DNA of 46,068 bases. Origin: Anaerolineaceae bacterium. GTDB lineage: Bacteria; Chloroflexota; Anaerolineae; Anaerolineales; Anaerolineaceae. The DNA is taken from NCBI GenBank assembly GCA_002702705.1, contig PABH01000003.1, forward strand, positions 1 to 46,068, read 5' to 3'. The notes under the pieces were generated by a model. It had not been told where the DNA came from. It ran no database searches and was given only the letters and a program-made list of their open reading frames with translations. Shown here piece by piece: positions 23,456-33,189 of this stretch. The stretch's first letter is position 1, and each line of letters opens with the position of its first letter. Position numbers and translations under genes: made by a program.

Positions 23456-25721
23456 AAAAAATATAACCCCTCAATTTGAAGAAGAGATTCGACAAGCTTT
23501 TTTTATTCCACCCGTCCGGTCTGAGTTCGTAAATCAACTTTACTCAGATTTAAATCATCATGTGGATAATAAACCCAACCAAACCATCCGTTTTGGGGGG
23601 ATTCGTCCGACCCGGCTGGCAATTATTACCATTTTTTCATTGGTTTTCATCAGTATCCTTATCATCAGCCCGCAACGAGTGGTGGAAGCCTTACGAAGCT
23701 TAATCGGGTATATTCCCGGTGTGGGGCTTGTCGATCAAAATGCCCCAATCCGCGTCCTGGCCGAACCGGTAACCATTACGCGCGATGAGATTTCGATTAC
23801 AGTGGTTTCCGCTATATTAACCGGAGATCAAACGTTTATTGAATACCGTATATTTGGTGTGCCAGCTTCAGCCTATCCAAATAATGAAAGTCAAGCAGGG
23901 TGTACTACAACCGAATATTTGCTCCTGCCGGATGCCACCCGGCTTGATCGAGTCCAAAATGGCTTTAAACCCGTTCCGCAAGGAATTAATTCAGCAGACT
24001 TGGTCTTACCCTGTATCTTTAATACCCTGCCTGGGACAACCCCAGAAAACTGGGAATTTCCACTTCTGTTTACAGCCGCTCCCCCTGATTTGACCGTTAT
24101 GCCGGTAACTGAGATTTCCCCCACGCCACAGGCATTCAACACCCAACACCCACTTGAAGAAAGCAACCCAACGTCTGCACCAACCGCCAACCCGGTAACC
24201 ATCTCAAAAGAAATAAAAACGGAGGATGGGTATATCCTGGTCGGCCAGTTCCAGCCGCATACCGCTTCCGGTGAATCTTTTCAGCTTAATGGTGCGATGC
24301 ATATCACGGATGTTTCGGGAAAAACAGTCTCTTATTCCTACCCTCAAGATGTGAATGAAGCACTCAGTCCGGTAGATGGAGGTAACTTCAATTTCGGCTG
24401 GGCTGCACAATTTGATGCCGCAGGGCTGGCCTATCCACTAACTGTGCAGTTCTCGGGCACGCCATTATTTCCCGCTGACCCAGAGTCAATCGCCATATTC
24501 ACCTTTGATGCTGGCCCTAACCCGCAGCCTGGTCAGAAATGGACACCCAACCAGGACATTCAACTCGCGGGGCATACCCTCAAACTGATCTCGATTGTGT
24601 CTGATTCTCGGGAGGGATACTCCTTCCAGTTTAAGGTTGATCCCAATGTATCCCATGCCGATCTACAGATCATGGACTACATGCCGGTCGGCGGCGGGGG
24701 AGGTAGCGACCCGGATAATGGTATCTTTACAACAAGCTTGAGTTATGCACAACTTCCTGCGGGTGAATTAACGATTGTTTTATCCAATCTGATATTAATC
24801 GGTGACCCGGTCACCTATCAGCAAGAATGGTCCCCGGCTTCGCCGCGAACCGATCTACCGGCAGATCCAACACCCCAACCTGGTCTGTGTCTGACAGCAG
24901 ATGCATTATTAAACGTACAGCCAGCTCCTGAGATGTTCATCAATGGAAAAGCCCTCATCTATGAAAAATTGGATACAGGTACCTGGGGACTTGCTGTCTA
25001 CAATCTGGATGGAAGTCAAAAACAAATCGTGGTCCCAAATGGAAATTGGGGATCACTTTCGCCAGATGGCAGCCAGGTAGCTTATTCTTCCACAGACAAC
25101 AGTATTCATATTGTTAATCTAGCAACACAGACAGAGTTTATCTTGCCAGGTACCGGCGGGTTCAATCTGCACTGGTCGCCGGATGGAAATCAGATCGCAT
25201 ATATCGGTATGGGCAGTAATACGATCAACAGTGTATTTGTGATCAATACGGATGGAAGTGATCTGCGCCAGATTTCCGATATGAGCTATGAAAGTATTGT
25301 CGGCTGGGGGCCTGATGGAAATCAATTATTGTATACTGTACCCTATATGGGTGGAAGTGCCTGGAAAGTATTTGTCTATGATTTCTTAAATGGAACATCA
25401 ACGGAACTGTTCACAATTGAGAATGGGACATCCAAATTCCTAAATCCTAAGCTATCATCTGATGGAAACTGGATTGTATATCGCGGACAAGATAATAGTA
25501 GCCTGTACCGCGTGCGCAAAGATGGTAGTGATATGGATTTATTGGTAGATAATATCAATGCTGTTGGAGTTGAATGGAGCCAATCAGGATGGCTGGGTGT
25601 AAGCCTGCAGAAAGCAAATCCTGAAGAGTCCACAATCGTTATAATCAAACCAGACGATTGCACAGCATATGTATTGCCACCTGCCCTGCATGGACAATTG
25701 GAAGGTTTATTTGTCCCCTAA
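23448..25721 (+). CDS. Membrane-anchored anti-sigma-like protein with extracytoplasmic PD40 beta-propeller
   Basis: 757 aa from the ATG at 23448, with GGAGG upstream and an 8-nt overlap with the sigma gene; a longer frame lying in the sigma gene is rejected. Residues 1-55 are cytoplasmic (FEEEIRQAFFIPPVRSEFVNQLYSDL), one TM spans about 56-75, and the rest is outside: a beta-rich region with DUF4179-like appearance (about 85-480, split by a Pro/Thr linker near 220-250), then PD40/TolB-like propeller repeats (about 520-757: SPDGSQVAYSS, HWSPDGNQIAYIG, GPDGNQLLYT, SSDGNWIVYRG). No zinc ZAS motif is visible. The position and topology suggest that the cytoplasmic tail holds the sigma factor and the propeller senses an envelope signal (inference). 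Confidence 0.78.
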   Translation: MNEKNITPQFEEEIRQAFFIPPVRSEFVNQLYSDLNHHVDNKPNQTIRFGGIRPTRLAIITIFSLVFISILIISPQRVVEALRSLIGYIPGVGLVDQNAPIRVLAEPVTITRDEISITVVSAILTGDQTFIEYRIFGVPASAYPNNESQAGCTTTEYLLLPDATRLDRVQNGFKPVPQGINSADLVLPCIFNTLPGTTPENWEFPLLFTAAPPDLTVMPVTEISPTPQAFNTQHPLEESNPTSAPTANPVTISKEIKTEDGYILVGQFQPHTASGESFQLNGAMHITDVSGKTVSYSYPQDVNEALSPVDGGNFNFGWAAQFDAAGLAYPLTVQFSGTPLFPADPESIAIFTFDAGPNPQPGQKWTPNQDIQLAGHTLKLISIVSDSREGYSFQFKVDPNVSHADLQIMDYMPVGGGGGSDPDNGIFTTSLSYAQLPAGELTIVLSNLILIGDPVTYQQEWSPASPRTDLPADPTPQPGLCLTADALLNVQPAPEMFINGKALIYEKLDTGTWGLAVYNLDGSQKQIVVPNGNWGSLSPDGSQVAYSSTDNSIHIVNLATQTEFILPGTGGFNLHWSPDGNQIAYIGMGSNTINSVFVINTDGSDLRQISDMSYESIVGWGPDGNQLLYTVPYMGGSAWKVFVYDFLNGTSTELFTIENGTSKFLNPKLSSDGNWIVYRGQDNSSLYRVRKDGSDMDLLVDNINAVGVEWSQSGWLGVSLQKANPEESTIVIIKPDDCTAYVLPPALHGQLEGLFVP

Positions 25722-25732
25722 TCCCTTTGGGG

Positions 25733-25763
25733 TCATAAGGGCATCCGTTGGATGCCCTTATGA
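25733..25763. terminator. Intrinsic terminator between convergent genes
   Basis: A perfect 14-bp stem TCATAAGGGCATCC with loop GTT, then TAAAAATG. It lies 12 nt after the anti-sigma-like gene and 38 nt before the end of the convergent mannosidase gene. The T/A flanks are short but the stem is strong. Confidence 0.65.
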
Positions 25764-25801
25764 TAAAAATGCTCACCTATTGATTCTTTTCTAGTGTTGT
25801 A

Positions 25802-28327
25802 CTATTTTTTCATTTCCAATAAATCAATTTCTTGCCAATTAATCTTTCCATCCTCTTTGCGAACCAAAAAACTTCTGACCTGGTATGGTTGCAAATCAAA
25901 ATACTGCGTATCCTCTTCTAGACATACTTTCGCTTTTGTCTTTTTTCCCACAGTTTCAATTAAACGCAAAACAATTGCATCTCCAACCTCTGCCTTTTTT
26001 AATGCCCCCAAAATTACAGTTTTCGGCTCAATTTGTAAAAAGGGCTTTGGAGAGATTTGTGCATATTCTGAAAAAGTAGGTGGATAAAAAACAAAAAACC
26101 TTTCAAACGGTTGGTTTAACAATAAAGCCGCTGAAATAAATTCTGATGTTGTTTTCTCAGAATCAAAACCAGCTAATATTCTAAAACTTGTATCAATTTG
26201 CTCCTGATCCATCCAGGTATAAGACTTGGTCGTATCCAAAGCAGGGCCACCTTCCCAGGCAATATGAACCGCACCCCTGCTAAGACTTAATTCCAACGTG
26301 CCACGATGGTTAACATCAAAACCGGATTGCCCAGAATTTGCTAGTCCAATCGATATATTTTCATTCTCTAATCGAATCCAACACCCGTATGGATATTCTG
26401 TACCATCAGGCTCCGGTTGTGATACCCCATAAGCTGTTTCACAAGTAACCTTAACCTGAGGCACATCAAAAGGACAAACCAGTTTAATCATCTTAGATCG
26501 AGCAGCCATATACAAACGAACATTAACGTCAATATAAGGTAAGTCAGTATAAAAAGTATATTGAATTGAAGCCCTGGAATACTGCCAACCTACCAAACAT
26601 TCCACCGTTGTAAAAACTGGTCCTGAATGAAGCACTCGTAATGCTGGCCCTAGGGCTCCCTCCAACCCATTAAATTCACCAACCTGCTTGGGTGATAATG
26701 CTGAAAAAGAACTAATGGGGTCATTATACCGATACTTGCACTCTCCCCCCCAGGCATCTGTGGAATCATCCATCGCAAAAAGCTGAACCGCTGTTGATAA
26801 TAAATTTTTTCCTTGATCCCGGAGAAATAATTTGTTTAAAGCTGCCTTTTCCCGAGTAAATTCAACTTTCCAAAACGGTGTTTCCAGATTTATATTATCT
26901 ACATTTTCATGAATAGTTATTATATTTTGATCCGTCTTATTGGTTTTTTCATTGCGGACTTCATATCGTCGGAAACTCATTGCCGGTATATCAGCGATAA
27001 ATCCTATGTAAGGCTGCCAGCTTGTTGTTAACAATATTTGTGGTCCGCCTTGTTCCTGATGTGCGACAACCTGGTCTTGATCATCATACAAAACCAATGG
27101 CTTTCTTTCCGGTGTAGAGTTATGTTCTCTTAAGATATTAATGCCAACAGGGCCACGCAAAGCATAAGGATGTGGATTAAAAACATATATCGGAATAGAA
27201 CCTGGTGTATTCGGTACGGCAGGAAGTAAATGATGCTGCGCTTTGATGATCATTTTACGAGCCGAATTACGGACACTGCCAAAAATATCCATTACTTCCG
27301 GGACGGCTTCTTCCAAAATCGTTCCACTGGCAGTGTCATGGAAAGTATTAAATAATAAATCTTTCCAACTTTGGCGAAGTTTTTCTGCCGGATAGTCAGC
27401 CTGGTTCCGCCACCAGGCGATTGTTGATTCAGATTCTGCAGAAGCCAATAATGATTCACATTCCCTGATAGCACGTTTAATCGGGGCTACAGAAGTATAC
27501 GTTCCGGAATGTGTTCGTTGTAATGCTCCGAAATATACAGGCAAATTATCAATATTTGGTCGAATTCCTTCCAAAAAACCTTCCGGAGTACTATGCCGGA
27601 TTTCATAATCTGAGCCAACATGTTTGTTTATTAACTCGCGAAAACGGTACAAATCTTCACGGGTTGCACCACCCCCATGATCTCCCAATCCCCACAACAC
27701 CAAAATGTCCCGGTCCAACTCCCGAGCCAATTTAAGTCCCATTTCAGCTTTTTCCTGAGCCTGCCCCGGAGCATTCGCGTTATAAAAACCAGTTACAGGT
27801 CGAATCGCCACAATTTCAGATCCATCACATCCTCGCCAACGGTACAATGGAGCTGGTAAATCAAGTTTATGCTGCATTGGGCGACAGTGGATATACAATT
27901 CATATCCTGCTTGTTTTAACAATTGTGGAAAACCGGCAGGATGTCCAAAGGTATCAAAATTATAGGCTACCCTTGGTCGTGCACCAAATTTCTCATAAAA
28001 ATAATTTCGTCCTAATAATATATGGCGAATCAGTGTTTCTCCCCCACCAACATTTAAATCCGGTTGTAAAAACAATCCACCTGCAATAAACCAGCGTTTT
28101 TCAATTACCAGTTTCTGAATTCTTTTAAATAATAGTGGATCATATTCTTCAACCCATTCATATAATAAACTTTCATTGTGATTAAATACAAATTCGGGAA
28201 ACTCGTCTAACAAATCTGCTGCAGTATGAAAAGTTGATATTGCTTCCCGTAAACCTTCTTTCCAGGTCCACATCCAGATCGGATCAAGATGAGCATTACA
28301 CACAAGGTGGACAACATGTTGAGTCAT
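25802..28327 (-). CDS. Glycoside hydrolase family 38 alpha-mannosidase
   Basis: 841 aa. N-terminal GH38 catalytic domain: HLDPIW (His13 and Asp15 as zinc ligands), FNHNES, and NFDTFGH with Asp125 as probable nucleophile; then a helical middle domain (about 270-360) and the C-terminal beta-sandwich domains of the family (about 380-841). No signal peptide, so intracellular hydrolysis of alpha-mannosides, such as mannosyl-glycans taken up by the cell. Length fits family members of bacteria. ATG at 28327 with GGGA upstream. It stands alone on the minus strand after the halogenase-like gene and a terminator, with no mannoside transporter next to it. Confidence 0.9.
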   Translation of the reverse strand: MTQHVVHLVCNAHLDPIWMWTWKEGLREAISTFHTAADLLDEFPEFVFNHNESLLYEWVEEYDPLLFKRIQKLVIEKRWFIAGGLFLQPDLNVGGGETLIRHILLGRNYFYEKFGARPRVAYNFDTFGHPAGFPQLLKQAGYELYIHCRPMQHKLDLPAPLYRWRGCDGSEIVAIRPVTGFYNANAPGQAQEKAEMGLKLARELDRDILVLWGLGDHGGGATREDLYRFRELINKHVGSDYEIRHSTPEGFLEGIRPNIDNLPVYFGALQRTHSGTYTSVAPIKRAIRECESLLASAESESTIAWWRNQADYPAEKLRQSWKDLLFNTFHDTASGTILEEAVPEVMDIFGSVRNSARKMIIKAQHHLLPAVPNTPGSIPIYVFNPHPYALRGPVGINILREHNSTPERKPLVLYDDQDQVVAHQEQGGPQILLTTSWQPYIGFIADIPAMSFRRYEVRNEKTNKTDQNIITIHENVDNINLETPFWKVEFTREKAALNKLFLRDQGKNLLSTAVQLFAMDDSTDAWGGECKYRYNDPISSFSALSPKQVGEFNGLEGALGPALRVLHSGPVFTTVECLVGWQYSRASIQYTFYTDLPYIDVNVRLYMAARSKMIKLVCPFDVPQVKVTCETAYGVSQPEPDGTEYPYGCWIRLENENISIGLANSGQSGFDVNHRGTLELSLSRGAVHIAWEGGPALDTTKSYTWMDQEQIDTSFRILAGFDSEKTTSEFISAALLLNQPFERFFVFYPPTFSEYAQISPKPFLQIEPKTVILGALKKAEVGDAIVLRLIETVGKKTKAKVCLEEDTQYFDLQPYQVRSFLVRKEDGKINWQEIDLLEMKK

Positions 28328-28486
28328 AATTTGTTTCCCTTTGTTTTTAAGCTGTATTTTTCATTTTGAAAGTAAATAGACGAAGCCAAAAATTAATGAG
28401 TTAATGCACATCCAAAAAATATGGCTACATTTAATTGAATGCTAAATGCACATAAATTTTACTTTATCTCAAAGCAAATTGAAAAC

Positions 28487-28504
28487 CCCGCAGCTTGCTG
28501 AGGG
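28487..28504 (-). terminator. Intrinsic terminator after the halogenase-like gene
   Basis: On the minus strand CCC-T-CAGC-AA-GCTG-C-GGG is followed by GTTTTC; one mismatch in the stem. It sits 45 nt after the halogenase-like stop codon and before the mannosidase gene. Confidence 0.5.
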
Positions 28505-28549
28505 CAGTTCATATTATATTTTGTTGTTAGCGAAAAAAAGTCAAAACAT

Positions 28550-30019
28550 CTAACGAGAAACGTTTGTTCTCCCCAAACCAAACACTGGCTTGGTTTGAAC
28601 ATACAGTCCATTCACCGCGTTTTCCGCGTCAAGTGTAAACATTCCTTCCACCGAGTCAAAGAAATTAGCATTCGCGCGGGCATTCTTTAATTCATCGCCA
28701 TCCAATGTTGCTAGTTTTAACTTGTCCTTACGATATTTCAGATTATCGTCAATCCGCTTTGTCATTTCTTCCATGATAACATGGTGAGTACCTGTCGTTT
28801 GCACATCCTCTAAGTCTTTCACACCAGTTACTAAGTTCAGAAACGCAAATTTTAAGTGATCTGCCGGTACATCTTGCTGTGTGATGCGCTGTGCTTCCCA
28901 GAAGTATGATTCCTTCGTCCGTCCCACATCATAAAAGGCAGATAAAAACACCAGAAATCGTAAATAAGCCTGGCGGTAACTGCTCTCAAAAAAGGACTGA
29001 GCTTCTTCTTCCCCAACCTCTTCCCGGAAAATACTGGTGATCGAAGCTGCCGCCATCATGGCGCTCATCGTCGCCAAATGAACACCACTGGATAACAACG
29101 GATCCAAAAAACAGGCCGCATCACCTGTTAAGAAATAACCTGGACCACAAAAGCGCTCAGAAGCATAAGAATAATCCGTTTCACTCACAACAGGTGAAAT
29201 TAATTCCGCGTCTTTGGTTATTCGCTGCATCAGAGGTGAAGCTTGTAGGGCTTTTTCATAAATCTGGTCTAATGATTGTCCACGTTGTGCCTTTATACTG
29301 TCCTTATGAACCACAGCCCCAATACTCATCGTGCCGTCAGAAAGTGGTATTCCCCATAACCATCCATCGGGAATAGAGCCAACTGCGATGTCACCCTCTC
29401 GTCCGGTAGCAAGTCGGTCAGTATTTTTCCAATAACCCCATACCCCCACATTTTGAAAAACTTGATGGTATTTTCGATTGTTTAAATAATGGTTTGCCAT
29501 CAAGCCGTTCCGTCCGGAAGCGTCGATCATAAAGTCAAATTCTATCGTTCCTTGTAAGGGAGTACCATTATTGCTTTTTCTTATCCAAGACGCTCGAACT
29601 GGTCTTTCACCATCAAATTCCAGGCTGCGTACTTCTGTTTCTTGAAAAACAAACGCACCCTGTTCTGCGGCGTGATTAATTAACATTTCATCAAATTCCG
29701 CCCGCGTAACTTGATATGCATAAGTAGCATCACCACTCAACTCACCAAAATTCAATGCCCAGGTTTCTTTGCCCCACTCCAAATATGCACCGTGTTTGCG
29801 TTGAAAACCAAATTTATCCATCTTCTCGCGCGCACCGATTAGGTCAATGATTGGTAAAATGGTTGGCAGCAGTGATTCCCCAATATGGTAACGGGGAAAT
29901 TTATCTTTCTCAAATAATGTTACATGATGCCCCTGACGGGCCAATAAAGCAGCAGCCGTAGAACCAGCCGGACCGCCGCCAATGATAAGCACTTGTGTTT
30001 TTTTGGGTAGGGAAGACAT
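28550..30019 (-). CDS. FAD-dependent halogenase-like monooxygenase
   Basis: 489 aa. N-terminal FAD site VLIIGGGPAGSTAAALLARQG (about 10-30), FPRYHIGESLLP (41-52), a Lys in GFQRKHGAYLEWG (Lys75) at the place of the catalytic lysine of variant-B flavin halogenases, GWLWGIP (the WxWxIP signature that prevents monooxygenation), and DAACFLDPLLSSGVHLA. These features separate it from geranylgeranyl reductases, which share the overall fold. Family members use FADH2 and O2 to chlorinate or brominate phenols or pyrroles, usually on a carrier protein. Neither a flavin reductase nor a biosynthetic gene lies next to it. AAAGGT precedes the ATG at 30019. Function as a true halogenase is an inference; oxygenase or reductase relatives exist. 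Confidence 0.78.
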   Translation of the reverse strand: MSSLPKKTQVLIIGGGPAGSTAAALLARQGHHVTLFEKDKFPRYHIGESLLPTILPIIDLIGAREKMDKFGFQRKHGAYLEWGKETWALNFGELSGDATYAYQVTRAEFDEMLINHAAEQGAFVFQETEVRSLEFDGERPVRASWIRKSNNGTPLQGTIEFDFMIDASGRNGLMANHYLNNRKYHQVFQNVGVWGYWKNTDRLATGREGDIAVGSIPDGWLWGIPLSDGTMSIGAVVHKDSIKAQRGQSLDQIYEKALQASPLMQRITKDAELISPVVSETDYSYASERFCGPGYFLTGDAACFLDPLLSSGVHLATMSAMMAAASITSIFREEVGEEEAQSFFESSYRQAYLRFLVFLSAFYDVGRTKESYFWEAQRITQQDVPADHLKFAFLNLVTGVKDLEDVQTTGTHHVIMEEMTKRIDDNLKYRKDKLKLATLDGDELKNARANANFFDSVEGMFTLDAENAVNGLYVQTKPVFGLGRTNVSR

Positions 30020-30070
30020 ATAGACCTTTTTAATATTAAGATAATATTTATCAACAATTAATTATGGTTA

Positions 30071-30098
30071 ATCTTAACGAATCAACAAAGATTGTCAA
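30071..30098 (-). promoter_or_regulatory. Probable promoter of the halogenase-like gene
   Basis: On the minus strand TTGACA (30093-30098), a 16-bp spacer, TAAGAT (30071-30076). The start would lie about 45 nt before the ATG. Confidence 0.45.
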
Positions 30099-30190
30099 TT
30101 CTTTGTATATTGGATATGAGTTTTAGAATCAAAAAATATTCAAAAAATTGCTTTATCCCACTTAATTTTTCGATTCATTGTAAAATAAAT

Positions 30191-30217
30191 GTGTGACAAT
30201 TCATCACACGATATAAT
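30191..30217 (+). promoter_or_regulatory. Histidine-kinase promoter with GTGTGA/TCACAC inverted repeat
   Basis: TATAAT at 30212-30217 is a perfect -10 box. Upstream, GTGTGA (30191-30196) and TCACAC (30204-30209) form an inverted repeat with a 7-bp gap that covers the -35 and spacer, so a bound protein would most likely repress. The sequence TGTGACAA here is the complement of TTGTCACA found twice before the cytochrome genes. Confidence 0.55.
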
Positions 30218-30236
30218 TTATTGGAGAATATTATCT

Positions 30237-32336
30237 GTGAACCCTGTTTGTTGGTTTAATAAAATCCTGAACAAATTCCTTAATTCCTATTCCCTCCGAA
30301 CTCAAATAATTATCAGCTTTGTTGTATTGACCATTTTCAGTGTAACTGCCGTTGGACTAACTGCACTTCAGTTAAACTATCGATACCTTGAAAATGACAA
30401 ACGTACACAAAGTATGAATATGATTCGGAAATATTACCAGGCCCAAGAACATGAAATAACCAATATGGTTGTATTGGCAGCCTCACGTCCTTCATTAGCT
30501 GCACTATTGCAACAAAAAGACTCCGTTGCCTTGAAGGATTATTTAGCGGAGTTTTTAAATGGTATGACCCATATTGATACCATTGTTGTTTGTGACGCTA
30601 ACGGGCAATTATTGGCATCCACCCCCAATGCCCCCCAAATCAAAAACTGTGATTATGAAACAAATCCACTTTATAAGGTCATTTATGAAGATGATACACC
30701 GCAAGCATGGCTTTTACGAGGGCGCCAAATTCGCAATCAGAACCAAACAATAGGGACCGTTATGTTAGGCCTTCAGCTGGATAATGCTTTTTTAGTTGAA
30801 ATGTGTGATACCTGCAACCTATACCATACACTTATCCATGAAGGCCAGGTGGTTGCTACCAGCTTTGGACCAAATTATTCTAAAAAAAGCAGTCTACAAA
30901 TTATGCCTGCCACCTTAGCAGATGAGCAGTTTCAAGAAAGTTTTACTATTCAGGATCACGAGTATTACGTGTCGCACTTTCCTTTAAATGGGAATGATTT
31001 AACCGTAGAAGTAGCATTGGATATAACCACAATTAAACAAGACCAAAGGCAACAAGAATTATTTTTATCGATCGTTATTCTCGTTGTTATATTTTTCTCA
31101 GTTTTATTTGCCATTTTCCTTGCGCAATGTATTCAACGACCATTAGCTCAATTGGTCCGAAAAACGAATATGATTGAAAACCCTGACTTATCCAAACCAA
31201 TTCGAGTTGATACAAAATTGGAGGAAGTTGTTGAACTTTCATCTGTTCTGGAAGAATCACGCAGCCGAATTCAAACTGCTCTTGCTTCATTGCAAACAGA
31301 AAAACAATGGAATGATCTCCTGCTGCAATCAATAATGGAGGGAATCATTATCCTCAATCAAGGGCGAATAATCTACTTCAGCCCAGGAGCAGAACGAATT
31401 ACAGGCTGGACTGATAAAGAAGTCCTCGATTCGTCCATTAACGATATACTAAAGCCCGCCGAGAGTACAAACTCATTTTTAAGCCTTCTCCCCTCCCTTG
31501 GTGATAAGCTGCGGCAATCATTTATTTTAAAGGAAGAACAAAAGAAAATTCTCGCTATTACGCATGCCAAATTACCAGTAACCGAAAATGGAGATGCTGC
31601 CACGGTGCTGGTATTGCGGGATGTAAGTGAAGAAGAAGCATTAAATCATTTGCTCGGTTCATTCCTTGGTAATATTACCCATGAATTCCGCACTCCTCTT
31701 TCTGCATTAACAGCTTCAATTGAAATATTATTGGACGAATCAGATGATCTGACACAACTTGAAATGAAGGAACTATTACGATCCATCCATCTCAGTATCC
31801 TCAACTTAGAAAACCTAATCGATAACCTATTGGAAGGCTCAAGTATCGAAACCGGTAGATTTAAAGTCAGCCCTCAACCAACAGAAATTCGAAATGTAAT
31901 ATCCACAGCAGCTTCTACAATGGAACCACTGTTGAAAAAATATGGTCAAAACTTAAAAATCAACCTACCTGAATCATTACCACTCGTATTGATCGATGCA
32001 AGACGTATCTCACAAGTTATTATAAATTTATTATCCAATGCCAGCAAATATGGTCCAACCGACACGGATATTGTTCTTTCGGCGCAGGTTATGGATAATT
32101 CGATAGAAATTAGTGTGAGTGATCAAGGGGCGGGCGTGCCAATAGAGGTTCGAGATAAAATTTTTTCAGGTATAGTAATTCCCAGCCAAAACGGTGTGTT
32201 ACAAAAAGGAGCTCGTTTGGGTTTGATGGTTACCCATGCTATTGTTAAAGCACATCAGGGAGAAATCGGTGTACGTGAAAATAGCAGTGGTGGAGCAGAA
32301 TTTTGGTTTACAATACCTATTATAGGTGAAGAATGA
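30237..32336 (+). CDS. Membrane sensor histidine kinase with HAMP and PAS domains
   Basis: 699 aa from the GTG at 30237, preceded by GGAG at 10 nt and close to the -10 box; a longer frame would start upstream of the promoter. TM1 about 22-45, an extracytoplasmic sensor domain 50-270 of CACHE-like appearance with CDTC at 190-193, TM2 about 275-297, HAMP 298-350, PAS 355-465, HisKA with the phospho-acceptor His482 in THEFRTPLSA, and HATPase (NLLSNASKYG, DQGAGVP, GARLGLMVTHAIV). It phosphorylates the adjacent response regulator, whose ATG overlaps its stop codon (ATGA). Context points to control of the downstream cytochrome/NrfD complex by a redox or ligand signal. The CxxC pair outside the membrane is a possible redox or metal switch (inference). 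Confidence 0.9.
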   Translation: MNPVCWFNKILNKFLNSYSLRTQIIISFVVLTIFSVTAVGLTALQLNYRYLENDKRTQSMNMIRKYYQAQEHEITNMVVLAASRPSLAALLQQKDSVALKDYLAEFLNGMTHIDTIVVCDANGQLLASTPNAPQIKNCDYETNPLYKVIYEDDTPQAWLLRGRQIRNQNQTIGTVMLGLQLDNAFLVEMCDTCNLYHTLIHEGQVVATSFGPNYSKKSSLQIMPATLADEQFQESFTIQDHEYYVSHFPLNGNDLTVEVALDITTIKQDQRQQELFLSIVILVVIFFSVLFAIFLAQCIQRPLAQLVRKTNMIENPDLSKPIRVDTKLEEVVELSSVLEESRSRIQTALASLQTEKQWNDLLLQSIMEGIIILNQGRIIYFSPGAERITGWTDKEVLDSSINDILKPAESTNSFLSLLPSLGDKLRQSFILKEEQKKILAITHAKLPVTENGDAATVLVLRDVSEEEALNHLLGSFLGNITHEFRTPLSALTASIEILLDESDDLTQLEMKELLRSIHLSILNLENLIDNLLEGSSIETGRFKVSPQPTEIRNVISTAASTMEPLLKKYGQNLKINLPESLPLVLIDARRISQVIINLLSNASKYGPTDTDIVLSAQVMDNSIEISVSDQGAGVPIEVRDKIFSGIVIPSQNGVLQKGARLGLMVTHAIVKAHQGEIGVRENSSGGAEFWFTIPIIGEE

Positions 32337-33004
32337 AAGTATTAATTGTAGATGATGATCGCACTTTAGCCGATGTAATTGCTTTTACCTTCAAACGGGA
32401 AGGGTTTGAAGTGATTCTGGCAGAAGACGGAGAATTGGCCTATCAAAAATGGGAAACAGAACACCCGGATTTAATCATCCTAGATGTAAATATCCCAAAA
32501 GAAGATGGCTTCAGCATCTGTAAACGTATTCGTGAACAATCTGACACGCCCATTATTCTATTGACCGTCCGCAGTGATGAAGAAGATATTCTAGGGGGAT
32601 TCCAGTTAGGAGCGGATGATTATATCACCAAACCTTTCAGCCCACGCCAATTGATGGCAAGGGTACGCGCCGTTTTGAGGCGCTCTAAAAAGAAAAACCC
32701 TACCACTGTTCGGCAAGTTGGTAATATCAGTCTAAACCTCAATCGCCATGAACTAAGTTTTGATAATCAACAACCCATCCAATTATCTGGTCTCGAATTG
32801 CGTTTAATGGACTGCCTAATGATCAATGCTGGGCAAATTGTTACTTCGGAAATTATCATTGATCACGTGTGGGGGCCCCAAGGTGGCGATATGGATATGG
32901 TTCGTCAGCTAGTACATCGTTTGCGGTTAAAAGTGGAAAAAGATTCTCAAGCTGCTATTAATAATGTACCTGGCTTAGGCTATGAATTGATTTACAAAAA
33001 ATGA
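32333..33004 (+). CDS. OmpR/PhoB-family response regulator, partner of the sensor kinase
   Basis: 223 aa. Receiver domain 1-115 with acidic pocket Asp7-Asp9, phospho-acceptor Asp51 (LDVNIP), LLTVR and TKPFSPRQL; winged-helix DNA-binding domain about 128-222 ending PGLGYEL. Translationally coupled to the kinase by a 4-nt overlap. It is closely similar to the second regulator at 36755, sharing long identical stretches such as RSDEED, GADDYITKPFSPRQLMARV and WGPQGG. It probably binds the repeats upstream of the cytochrome genes. Confidence 0.92.
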   Translation: MKVLIVDDDRTLADVIAFTFKREGFEVILAEDGELAYQKWETEHPDLIILDVNIPKEDGFSICKRIREQSDTPIILLTVRSDEEDILGGFQLGADDYITKPFSPRQLMARVRAVLRRSKKKNPTTVRQVGNISLNLNRHELSFDNQQPIQLSGLELRLMDCLMINAGQIVTSEIIIDHVWGPQGGDMDMVRQLVHRLRLKVEKDSQAAINNVPGLGYELIYKK

Positions 33005-33189
33005 ATACCCCAAATTAGGTATATCTGTTGGCAAATTTTTTGGGAAAAGAATATCAATTGCTCCATGGCTTTCAATTTAGGTTGGGATCAAAAGTATAAA
33101 CAATACCAATCCATATTAATAGTCAAGAACTTCATTCGCTGGAAATTTTTTTCCTTTTTGGAAACCACCACAATCCTGGTTAATTTTCC

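Noticed and set aside
28550-30019. Geranylgeranyl reductase
   Set aside because: The shared FAD fold is present, but the WxWxIP signature, HIGESLLP and the lysine in GFQRKHGA favour the halogenase branch.
30191-30209. Canonical CRP site upstream of the kinase gene
   Set aside because: The gap between half-sites is 7 bp instead of 6, so it was kept only as an inverted repeat of uncertain binder.
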